A stretch of 64,000 bases of DNA. Source: Pleurodeles waltl (taxonomy: Eukaryota; Chordata; Amphibia; Caudata; Salamandridae). The stretch covers positions 767,000,409-767,064,408 of the forward strand of contig NC_090447.1 of assembly GCF_031143425.1 (NCBI RefSeq), read 5' to 3'. Both the position numbers and the translations under genes were made by a program. The notes under the pieces are model-generated. The model was not told the DNA's origin and made no database searches. It worked only from the letters and a program-made list of their open reading frames with translations. Within the stretch, counting starts at the first letter, position 1, and each line of letters begins with the position of its first letter. This document shows positions 21,648 through 31,931 of this stretch, piece after piece.

Positions 21648-24600
21648 ACGGCACCACAAAGACACCCCCAATTCTCAGATGAGGAGCTAAGGGTCAAGGT
21701 GGAGGAAATCAGAGCTACAACTATTTGAAGCACAGGTCCAGCAAATATCAATTGCTAGGAAGATGGAGCTATGGCGGAGGATCGTGGACCGGGTCAACGC
21801 CATGGGACAGCACCCCAGAACCAGGGATGACATCAAGAAGAGGTGGAATGACCTACAGGGTAAGGTACGTTCAATTGCAGCAAGAGTCCAACTAGCTGTA
21901 CAGAGGACTGGAGGTGGACACCCACCTCCTCCCCCACAACTAACAACATGGGAGGAGCAAGTCTTGGCAAACATGCATCCTGAGGGTCTGGCAGGAGTTG
22001 CAGGAGGAGTGGACTCTGGTAAGTCAACTCTAAACTACTATCACCACCCTACCTGCATATCATCACATACCCCCACCCTCAGCCTCTCTCCCATCACTCC
22101 ACCACCTCCCAGGGCCCCACCATCACATCTCACTCATCCCAATGCCAAGCCCTGCATGCCATACCTGTCACAGTGTCCTTTCCTCGGGATTTGCTAAACA
22201 AAGGGCCCACTTCCCGGCGTCACCAACTCAGAAATGTTATGATGGAGCCAGGCGGGGGGAATGGAATTAGGGTAGGGAACTGCAGGGAGAGAGATCTGAA
22301 AAGAAACGGTTAGAACAAATATGCATATACTCATTCATAGCAGTATAACTCATCAATAGACTCTTAACTAAAGGCGTCTCCGTGATATCAGATTGAGACC
22401 CCTTTTGAAGTGAGGGCGAAGCCCCTTCTTTGAATCATGGAACAAGAACAAACTACAACCTCAGAACCAAGAGATGCCAAGAGCTTTGGACCATGGTCAT
22501 ACTCTGAATATCAATCCTGTAACAACTCTGCATTCATAACAGAAACGTTTGATCACAGCCTAGAAATTCTCAAAGACTTAAATATGCTTTTCACATAATA
22601 TGCTTTCCAAAAAACAATGAAACTATAATTTGCTTATCTCCAAAAATGCTTTCACATTTACAACTATAGGCCTGAAAGTTTTACTGATTGAACTTGAAGC
22701 ACTTTATTCGTTGGGCAAAAGCGCCTTGTTTATTGTTTATTGTTTATGAAGCGCTTTGATTATTATACATGAATCGCTTTGTTCCTTATGCCAGAAATCG
22801 CTTTCACTTGTCTTATCTGAAGTGCTACGCTCGTTATGCTAAGGGGCACTTTACTCATGTGGCCCAAATCACTTTGATTATTGTGCCAAGTGCGTTTTAC
22901 GCATGTGGACTTAAGCACTTTGATTGCTGTGTCAAGGGCACGCTCCTCATGTGGACTAAAGTGCTTTGATTGCTGTGCCAAGGGCGCTTTACTCATGTGG
23001 ACTGGGCGCTTTACTCATATGGACTGAAGCGCATTGATTACCGTGCCAAGGGCGCTTTACTCATATCGACTAAAGCGCTTTGATTGCTGTACCAAGGGCG
23101 CTTTCTTCATGTGGACTGAAGCGCTTTTGGTTGTCGTGCCAAGGGTGCTTTACTTATGTGGACTGAAGCGCTTTGATTGCCGTGCCAAGGGCGCTTTACT
23201 CATGTGGACTGAAGCGCTTTGATTTCTGTGCCAAAATCACTTTACATGTGTGTCCTGAAGCACTTTGCTCGTTGTGCTAAGGGGCGCTTTACTTCTGTGT
23301 TCTGAAGCGCTTTGATCGTCGCGCCAAGACTGCTTTACTCTGAAAACTGAAAACGCTTTGCTTGTTGTGCTAAGGGGCGCTTTACCTTTTGGAAGTAAAA
23401 ACTCCCTTCAAGATTGGGCTCATCAAGACCTTACCGCTACGAGTATGAACTACTCGTATCTGAATTCACCATGGAAACAAGGATACTCAGATTTGCTGTC
23501 AATCTGCCATGCAGGAAATTTGCTCTTCTTCCCAGGAACCCCCATGAGGTCTGACTGCATTGGAGTCTTTAAAATAGTGAGCAACGTGCTTGGGTGTGGC
23601 TGTGCTTTATAGGCCTGCCACACCCAAAGATGGCTGCTGCCTCTAAAAACATGGGAATTGTAGTCCCTTCATAGAATAGCACTGATAAGTGCATCTTGTC
23701 CACCAATGTCCTGACCATGAGCTTTACCACAGGGCAGACGACGCTGGTGGCCACTTTTGGCGCAAGAGGGGATGACAAGTGGTGCGCATGAAGCGCCGCA
23801 AATCTGCGCAGCGGAGTTTCGGGTGGGACCTGGACCGCACACAGCCTTATTCCTGACAATACCAATGCATGGACACCACTCACAGACCTGCGTGGACACC
23901 TATCACTAAAGCATGCACACTAGAGAGAATCAGCTAGCCCACCACATACCAACTTACACAAGTGTAAGCTGCCAGGCAAATACAACCAAACAGGGCAACC
24001 CACTGATGCACAATATGTCAAGATACAGAAACAATAACACTGCATTCACCTCCCCACAGGTGCCCCAGCCAATGTCACCGTAGAAGAGGTGCCAGCACTA
24101 TCCAGTCTTCCCACAGAAGAGGCCCACAGTGATGACAGCGACTCTGGATGCCCGGATCTGGATGACCAACCTGGCCCATCAGGGACCTCTGGACAGTCGG
24201 TATCCCAGCCACAGTCACACACCACCACAGAGCCTCCCCCATCAGGAAACACCACCACAGCACCCATGCAGCGCACACATACCTCTGTCCCCAGAACACG
24301 TCAATCAGCAGTGTGTCTACCTCTACAGGGACCCCAGGGCACCCCTCATACCCAAGACAATCAGGGACCTGGGGTCAGTGGCAGTGGGCACACAGTTCAG
24401 GGGACAGAGGCACAGGACAACAGGGAAACTGGGAGGAGTGCTGTGCGCCAGGGGGAGGACAGGCACAGGAAACCGACTCTCCAGGAGCCACTCACTGAGA
24501 TCCTGGGAGCATACCAACATTCCCAGGATACGCTAGGCCAGATCCTGGCCAACGTGCAGGAGAGCAGGCGGCTGTAGGAGGGGCAGTACCAGGGGATCAG

Positions 24601-25075
24601 GGAGGACATGCAGACCATTAACACCACCCTGGTCTCCATTGCAGGGTTGCTGGCAGACATGGCCAACATTATGAGAGAGGCAGCCTCACAACAGCTGGCC
24701 CCTGCCACTAGCCAGACATCTGAACTGCCTTCCACCTCCACTGCCGCTAGTGGACATGAGGCCCCGCCACAGAACCAACAGGCCACCAGCACCCCTCCCC
24801 CTGCAGAAGGAGAACCATCCTGCAAATGTTCCCTGAGATCCAGGCAGAAGCCAGAGACCATTGCTAAGACCCCGCAAGGAAATGAGACTATCCTGAATGT
24901 CACCCTTGTGTCCCACACTGTCACTCTGTCCACCTTTAACTGCCATTGCTCCCTTTCCTATGTCCCCTTGGACAATGCACCTGCGCTACAAAAGACTGAA
25001 ACTATACCCTGGACTTTCCTCCATCATCACCCCAGCCCAATGAACTTGCCTCCCTACTCCTTAGCACTTAAATAA
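21648..25075 (+). pseudogene. H1 Myb/SANT-like DNA-binding gene (Myb-1), decayed
   Basis: Exon 1 spans about 21648-22018 and ends in a CTG|GTAAGT donor. Exon 2 starts at 24060 after CCCCACAG. The N-terminus has the FSDEELRV block, then ELWRRIVDRVNAMGQHPRTR and DIKKRWNDLQGKVRS, a SANT/Myb-like fold of the kind Harbinger elements use for DNA binding and nuclear import of transposase. Exon 2 encodes a Ser/Pro/Gln-rich middle, a helical segment (ILGAYQHSQDTLGQILANVQ) and a basic RSRQK end. Lesions: the start codon position reads ACG where H2 has ATG, there is a frameshift near 21722, and a TAG stop at about 24574. It is convergent with the transposase. Confidence 0.8.
22690..23395. repeat. Minisatellite of about 46-50 bp in the Myb-1 intron
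   Basis: A unit close to GGGCGCTTTACTCATGTGGA plus CTGAAGCGCTTTGATTGC plus TGTGCCAA repeats roughly 14 times with drift. Each unit carries the 8-base palindrome AAGCGCTT. H2 has no equivalent array in the matching intron. Confidence 0.85.
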
Positions 25076-25076
25076 A
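25071..25076 (+). promoter_or_regulatory. Likely poly(A) signal AATAAA of H1 Myb-1
   Basis: AATAAA lies at the end of the Myb-1 last exon, before the 3' end of the convergent transposase. H2 has the same signal at the equivalent place (51702-51707, minus strand). Confidence 0.5.
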
Positions 25077-26639
25077 CACCCTCTGTAAAAATACAAGTAT
25101 GGAGAATGTCAAATGATTCCTGTATGTATTCGTGTAACCAGATTCAAACATTGCATTACAAACGTACAGTTATGTTCACATTGGAAAGACCTGTAGTTGG
25201 CTGCAGTGATCACACCAGGAGCAATAGTGGGGCACCAACATCTGCAAAATGAGTTACCAAAGGGTACAGTGAGTGGGCATTGAAGAGGGAAATAACAGAA
25301 CGCCTGTGTCAAAGACAATCAAAATAATGACAATAAAATGTGAAGTAGCACTGTCCTACCTGTGTGTAATTGGAAGTATTGTCTGATCACTGCAGTTCTG
25401 TTGTCCTCATCTTCATCCTCTGCCTCCTTATCCTCACTGTCCACAGGGTCCACTGCTGTCACACGGCCATCTCCAGCGTCCTCCTCCTCCAGAAAATGCA
25501 CATGGCTTCTCAAGGCAAGGTTGTGCAACATGCAGCATGTCACAATGATCTGGCAGACATTCTTGGGTGAGTAGCACAGGGATCCACCTGTTAGATGGAG
25601 GCACTGAAACCCAGCCTTCACGATGCCAAAGGCATGTTATATAATCTTTCTTGTACACCCATGATCCTCATTGTAACGTTCTTCTGCCCTTGTCCTGGGA
25701 TTCCTAACAGGGGTCAGTAGCCATGATAGGCTGGGGTAACCTGAGTCACCTGCAAATATGGAGGGACAACATTTAGCCACACACCATCCCATATGGCCTA
25801 CACCATCCCCATACACCAACATCCACTGGGTTGGAACCAGGGCTCACCTATTAGCCGCACCCTGTGCCGCTGTAGTTGGGCCATCACATTAGGGATTATG
25901 CTATTCCTCAGGATAAAGGTATCATGCACCGACCCAGGATACTTAGCTTTGACATTGGAGATGTACTGGTCCGCAGGCACACCATCTGGACATTCATGGA
26001 ATGATAGCTTTTTTGATTTCGCAATACCTGCTCGTTTTGCCGGGGGGGGGGACAAATTCAATATGTGTTCCATCAATTGCCCCAGTTATGTTGGGGATAT
26101 ATCCCATTGCATAGAAGTCAGCCTTCACTGTGGCCGAATACTCCAACAATGTAGCTGCACATGTGTTTAATCAGGGCAGACAACACTCTGCTCAGAACTA
26201 TTGAGAACATTGGCTGTGACATTCCTGTTGCCAAGCCCACTGTTACTTGGAAAGAACCAGTTGCCAAGAAATGTAGTACAGATAAAACTTGCACAAGAGG
26301 GGTAATCCCAATGGGGTGACGGATAGCAGATATCAGGTCAGGCTCCAGTTGGGCACACAGATCCGTAATAGTGGCACTGTCCAGTCTGTAGGCAAGGATA
26401 ATGTGCCTGTCCTCCATTGTTGCCAACTCCACCAGGGGTCTGTACACGGGGGTATGTCTCCATCTCCTATTCATCTACAGCGGTTACAGTCTAAGGGACA
26501 AAGGAGTGAGGAGCCAGTCACAAACTGAAAATTGGAGCCACAACAGTACAACGCATGATTGCAAATAAAATGTATAAGTGGCATTTGTCTTGTATGTCAA
26601 TTGTGAACTGTGATGCAGTTATAATCCAGGGCCTGCACC

Positions 26640-26942
26640 CCCTCCTCTGAAATGGCGTCCGCCTGTCCTGTGTGGAGGGACAGGTGGAAGTGAGGTAATT
26701 CCGCTGCTGTTGTGCGCCATTGCGGTAGGCGGTCAGGAACCGCTGTGCAACTCCTCATTGGTTATTATTGGGCCCTATGGGGTACAGTGACCAATGGTGA
26801 TGTACGCCGGTGGTGACGGTATGCACACTTGCGAACGTCACCGTCATTTTCTATTTGTTCTCTCACTTGCTACCTGACTGTCTACTCTACAGGAGTGGAC
26901 CTATACTGCATGTGCAGCTGTGACCTGTGTCTGGGACCTACC
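26640..26942 (+). promoter_or_regulatory. Probable promoter of H1 SANT-2
   Basis: This 300-bp stretch just upstream of the SANT-2 start has CATTGGTTATTATTGGG and ACCAATGG, CCAAT boxes in both orientations, and a GC-rich surround. H2 has CCATTGGCTCC and TTAACCAATGCGG at the equivalent position. The match between diverged copies is the main support. Confidence 0.4.
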
Positions 26943-28221
26943 ATGGCGCGTGTGACTGAGGAAAGGGCCCCTGCCGTCACTTCGGAGGAGTTGGAGCGAC
27001 TGGTGGATGGGGTCCTACCCAAGTACGGACTGCTGTATGGGCCTCCAGACCAACAGGTGAGTACACTGCTGAGTATGATGCATGGGGCATGAATGCACTG
27101 GAGTGGTGTGTGTGAAGGGCTCGTGTGGGGGGGGTTGGTGGATGTCCCCTGGGTGGCATACAGCTTGTGGGTTGGGTGCTTTGAATGCAAATGGAGATGT
27201 GAAGGGGTATGGTGGGCCAAACGTTTAACAGCCAGGACGGTCTGAGTAATACATTTCCCTGTGTGTATTTCTCTGTAGGACTGTGCCCATCAAAAGAAGG
27301 GTATATGGTGTGCCATCCCCAAGGACGTGCGGATCATGGGGGTCTGCGGCAGGCAAAGCACCCACTGTTGGAAATGGTGGGAGGACCTGAGATGCTGGGC
27401 ACGGAAGACGGCAGAGGCCCAGATGGGGATGGCCTCCCAACGAGGAAGGGGTGACCGTCAAACCCTGACCCCCCTGATGGCCTGCATACTGGCGGTGGCC
27501 TATCCTGAGCTGGATGGGCGCTTGAGGGCATCACAGCAGCCACATGGGGGTGAGTACAGTGCCAGTCATTACACCTTACGCCTGGTAAGGTGGTATCCGG
27601 GTGGGGATGTGTGTCAGTGGGTGCCCATAGGCCAGGCCCCATGTTGGGCAGAGTTCTGAAGTGATATTTCTCCTACCTAGCTTGTCGGTATCCTCTACTG
27701 GGCAGGTCTGTGTGGGTCTCAGGTATGCTGCAATTGGCGGGATGTGTCCCTTCCCATGCCCTGGAGGCTAGCATAGGTACTGTTACTGAATTGCATAGTG
27801 CGTAGGCCTGTTCCCTGTGTGTGAGTGTGGTATGTACGCCAACAGTAGTGTTGGTGCAACCACTGACCATGTGTATCCTTTGTCTCTCCCACCTTTTTGT
27901 TTTGTCCTCCTGTCCTTATGTGCATTAGCATCATCTGGCGGAGGAGCAGAGGCACCGGCGACAGAGGGAGCTGCATCCCACAAGACCCAGGAGGCAGAGT
28001 CCACCGACGGTGAGGGCACCAGTGGAACGGAGGGTGAGGGGAGCACCACGGGGGAGACAGGAGGGGACAGTTTGGAAACAGATACCTCCTCCGACGAAAG
28101 CTCCCTGGTGGCTGCGGACACTTTGTTGACCACCCCAGCAACAGGTACATCCGCCACCCATGTACCAGCACCGCCCTCCCAGCAGCCCCTCAGCGAGTTG
28201 CCCGTGCCCGCTCACCATTGA
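26943..28221 (+). pseudogene. H1 second SANT-like gene (SANT-2)
   Basis: Three exons: 26943-27056 (114 nt, CAG|GTGAGT), 27279-27549 (271 nt) and 27929 onward. The first two are open and encode MARVTEERAPAVTSEELERL, then DGVLPKYGLLYGPPDQQ, KKGIWCAIPKDVRIMGV and WWEDLRCWARKTAE, a Myb/SANT-type three-helix pattern different from Myb-1. A helical segment LTPLMACILAVAYPELDGRL follows. Exon 3 is Ser/Thr/Glu-rich and stops at 28219-28221 because of a frameshift relative to H2. The 11-residue basic repeats at 28385-28570 were probably part of the original C-terminus. It lies antisense in the transposase intron. Function unknown; DNA binding is inferred. Confidence 0.75.
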
Positions 28222-28384
28222 CCTCTTCCTTATTCCTCCGCCGTTCTTCACGTCTGCCCAGGGTGGCAAAAACCTAGGCAAGCACCTCAGCTACCCAGTC
28301 AACGGGCACAGTAGTGTCCACACTCACTCGTGGTGGTAAAGGATCCAGGGCACCTGGCAGCCTCAAGGAAGGGGTGCCATCCCC

Positions 28385-28570
28385 AAGTGCTGCCCGGCAG
28401 GGCAAGGAGCCTGCCCCAAGTGCTGCAAAGAAGGGCAAGGAGCCTGCCCCAGCTGGTGCCAGGAGGACCAAGGTGCCATCCCCAGCTGCTGCCAGGAGGG
28501 GCAAGGAACCTGCCCCAAGTGCTGCCAGGAAGAGCAAGGTGCCATTCCAAGCTGCTGACAGGAGGGACAA
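28385..28570 (+). repeat. 33-bp tandem repeat coding an 11-residue basic unit
   Basis: About six units encode variants of AARxGKEPAPS, with Lys/Arg, Ala and Pro predominating. The unit length keeps frame. It sits where H2 encodes a basic KGGKGHRLPTKEGKGSK segment. Confidence 0.8.
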
Positions 28571-28619
28571 GGGGTCTGGTGCTGGGACTCAGTGGGAGCC
28601 CCCACCACCAACCATGGTT

Positions 28620-28850
28620 GTGCAGCTGTTCGAAGCTGCAGGGGATGGGCTGGAGCTTCCCCCCACAACCAGCAGCAGCACCACCACCAGCACCAGTGGG
28701 CAGCCATCCAAGGCTGCAGGGGATGGGCTAGAGCCTCCCCCCACCACCAGCAGCACCACCACCAGCAGTGGGCAGCCATCCGAGGCTGCAGGGGATGGGC
28801 TGGAGCTTCCCCCCCACCAGCGGCTGCAGCAGCACCACTACCACCACTGA
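28620..28850 (+). repeat. Tandem repeat of about 75-80 bp (AAGDGLELPPTTSS units)
   Basis: Three units of GGCTGCAGGGGATGGGCT plus CTCCCCCCAC plus (CAGCAC)n. They are probably coding for, or derived from, the SANT-2 C-terminus. Confidence 0.8.
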
Positions 28851-28924
28851 GCAGCCATCACCGCAGGAGGATGGTCTGTAGTCCTGCCTCCTTGGGATGT
28901 TGTGTGGCCTGCCCCCTGCAAATC

Positions 28925-29310
28925 ATATGGGTATGACACCCACTCACCCCATTCTCCCCAGGATCAGAAGCACAGGGCACAATGCCCCCTCCAGAACCAG
29001 TGGGTATGGCACCCACTCACCCCATCCTCCCCAGGATCAGAAGCACAGGGCACGATGCCCCCTCCAGAACCAGTGGGTATGGCACCCACTCACCCATTCC
29101 TCCCCAGGATTAGAGGCACAGGGCACAATGCCCCCTCCAGAGCCAGTGGACAAGTCGCCCACTTGAGAGACTGTGGCCTTGCACTCCCCAGGACCAAGCA
29201 CAGGGCATGTTGCCCCCTCCAGAGCATGTGGGCAAGTCACCCATTTGAGCGTCTGTGGCCTTGCACTCCCCAGGACCAAGCACAGGGCATGTTACCCCTT
29301 CCAGAACCAG
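28925..29310 (+). repeat. Tandem repeats of about 69 bp at the end of SANT-2
   Basis: Three units contain CACCCACTCACCCC...CAGGATCAGAAGCACAGGGC and two related units contain CTCCCCAGGACCAAGCACAG. They occupy the place of the 64-bp array of H2 but share no obvious unit with it. Confidence 0.8.
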
Positions 29311-29513
29311 TGGATTTGTTCCATCTGCCGACTGAGGTGCCCCCGTTCCCCACCCCCCTGAGGTGCCTGCCTATTTTCCAAATGATGCCCCTTCAGTGTT
29401 CTCTCCGTGTTGGTGCAGGAGACAGGTGGGGCCTTGGACTTTGTCATGTGGCCCTGTGGCCCACGCACATTTAGGACTGGGCAGTATCACTTGTAATGTA
29501 CATATAAATATAC

Positions 29514-29694
29514 GTTCAATGGCATGTGTAGCTGCAGATACACATGCTGTGCACAGTCCGCCGTCTGGTGTTGGGCTCGGAGTGTTACAAGTTGTTTTTC
29601 TTCGAAGAAGTCTTTTCGAGTCACGAGACCGAGGGACTCCTCCCACTTCGGTTCCATTGCGCATGGGCGTCGACTCCATCTTAGATTGTTTTTT
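29514..29694 (+). repeat. Left inverted terminal repeat of DIRS-A copy 2
   Basis: From about 29544 to 29690 it is the near-perfect reverse complement of 35190-35350 (for example GGGCTCGGAGTGTTACAAGT). The outer 30 bases differ from the right end. Confidence 0.9.
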
Positions 29695-29909
29695 TTCCGC
29701 CATCGGGTTCGGACGTGTTCCTTTTCGCTCCGTGTTTCGGGTCGGAAAGTTAGTTAGAATCTCGGAAAAATCGTCGGTATTGTTTGCGTTCGGTATTGGG
29801 TTAGTTACAACAGATCAACACCGAATTGAGAAGAGCTCCGGTGGCCCTTCGGGGTTTTTCGATTCCCGTCGGGGCTTGGTCGGCCCGGCCACTTGTCTCT
29901 TCAAGGCTG

Positions 29910-31931
29910 ATGGAACGGACCCCATTCCGCTTCTGTCCAAAATGCCATAGCAAGTATCCATATACAGATCAACACCTGGTCTGTAACTTGTGTTTGTCAC
30001 CGGAACACAGGGAGGATACTTGTGAGGCCTGTCGAGCGTTTCGGTCGAGGAAGACACTCAGGGACCGAAGAGCAAGAAGACTGCAAATGGCGTCAGCGCT
30101 GACAGGACAAGGGTGTTTCGAGGAGGAGGAAGAAACATTCTCCATCCAGGATTCGGACTCGGAGGAGGCCGATCCCGAAGAAATGCCAAAAACCGTGAGT
30201 AAGAGGTCGAAACAAAAAACTCACGAAAAGACTGACAAAGCCCAGGGGACGCCACCGCCAACAGGCCATGGCTTAACCCGAAAAGTAGGTGACCGTCCAT
30301 CGGCACCGAAAAAGGGCGAGCTGGTGTCGAAGTCATCCGACTCCGGTCGAGATACAGGCACGCAGCAATCTCGGGCCCGAGAGAGTGGCGCAGAAAAGAT
30401 TCGGCACCAAGACAGCGGCACCGAAGTTGGTCGGCACCGAGAGGGCACGACGCCGAAAAGAAAAAAGATTTTGTCGGAGCCGAAAAAAGCAGCAGAAAAG
30501 GTTTCGGTGCCGAAACATCCGGAATCGGAACCGAAAATTAGTTCCTATTCAGAGGAACAAGGACTGTCCTCTCAAATGAAGACACACAGATTTGAAGAGG
30601 AATTACAAACAATAGAGCCAGATCACACGCAAAGGCGGCTCTTTATTCAAAAAGATACAGGGAAGATCAGGACTCTTCCCCCAATCAGAATGAAACGAAA
30701 ACTTGCCTTCCAAAACAAGGACAAGGACAAACAGCCACAAGCAAAAGTGGCTAAACAAATAACACCACCACCATCCCCACATCACTCTCCACAACTATCA
30801 CCGGTAGCCACTCCACCAATGATGCAATCCCCAACACATACGGGGATGAGTCAAGATGACCCTGACGCATGGGACCTTTACGACGCACCAGTGTCAGACA
30901 ATAGTCCTCAGTGCTATCCAGCAAGAACCTCGCCACCTGAGGATAGTACAGGCTACATTCAAGTGGTATCAAGGGCAGCAGCATTTCACAATGTCAGCCT
31001 TCACTCAGAACCCATTGAAGATGACTTCCTTTTTAATACACTGTCGTCTACGCACAGTCAATATCAAAGTCTGCCAATGTTGCCTGGAATGCTAAAACAC
31101 TCCAAACAGGTGTTTGAAGAGCCTGTCAAAGGGAGAGCCATTACTCCAAGAGTAGATAAAAAATATAAACCGCCACCAACAGACCCAGTGTACATCACAC
31201 AACAGCTATCACCAGACTCTGTTGTAGTTGGAGCAGCGCGCAAAATAGCCAACTCTCGTACTTCAGGAGACGCGCCACCACCAGATAAAGAGAGTAGAAA
31301 ATTTGACACGGCAGGCAAAAGGGTGGCGGCACAGGCAGCAAACCAGTGGCGTATTGCAAATTCGCAAGCTTTGCTAGCCAGATATGATAGGGCCCATTGG
31401 AACGAGATGCAACCCCTTATTGAACACTTGCCAAAGGAGTTTCAAAAAAGAGCGCAGCAAGTGGTCGAAGAGGGACAAAATATCTCCAATAATCAAATTC
31501 GATCAGCAGTGGATGCTGCAGACACAGCTGCTAGAACTGTCAACACAGCAGTAACAATAAGGAGGCATGCATGACTGCGTACATCAGGATTTAAACCAGA
31601 GATACAGCAAGCTGTGCTGAATATGCCATTCAACGGACAGCAGTTGTTTGGGCCGGAGGTGGACACTGCAGTTGAAAAACTTAAAAAAGACACTGACACG
31701 GCCAAAGCCATGGGCGCGCTCTACTCCCCGCAGAGCAGAGGCACATTTCGAAAAACACAATTTCGAGGGGGGTTTCGAGGGCAAACCACAGAAGCCACAA
31801 CCTCACAAACAAAGCCCACTTACCAGAGCCAGTATCAGCGGGGAGGTTTTCGGGGACAATATAGAGGAGGACAGTTTCAAAGAAACAGAGGAAAGTTCCA
31901 AAGTCCCAAAACTCCTCAAAACAAACAGTGA
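29910..31931 (+). pseudogene. DIRS-A copy 2 ORF1 (gag-like), one in-frame TGA
   Basis: The likely start is MERTPFRFCPKCHSKYPYTD at 29910; the frame is also open 28 codons upstream. A zinc-finger-like cluster C-x2-C...C-x2-C...H...C-x2-C occupies about residues 9-43. A long Lys/Glu/Pro/Ser-rich section follows, then an Ala/Gln-rich helical segment (about 31300-31560). The frame is cut once by TGA at 31572-31574, then continues to 31931 with an RGG-rich tail (QYQRGGFRGQYRGGQFQ) suggesting RNA binding. It overlaps the start of the RT frame. The TGA may be a CpG-decay product of CGA, but this is inference. Confidence 0.85.

Noticed and set aside
24046..24946. Minus-strand frames over Myb-1 exon 2 of H1
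   Set aside because: Antisense shadows of a compositionally biased exon.
29363..29950. 195-residue plus-strand frame over the DIRS left terminus
   Set aside because: It crosses the element boundary and the inverted repeat, so it cannot be a conserved gene.
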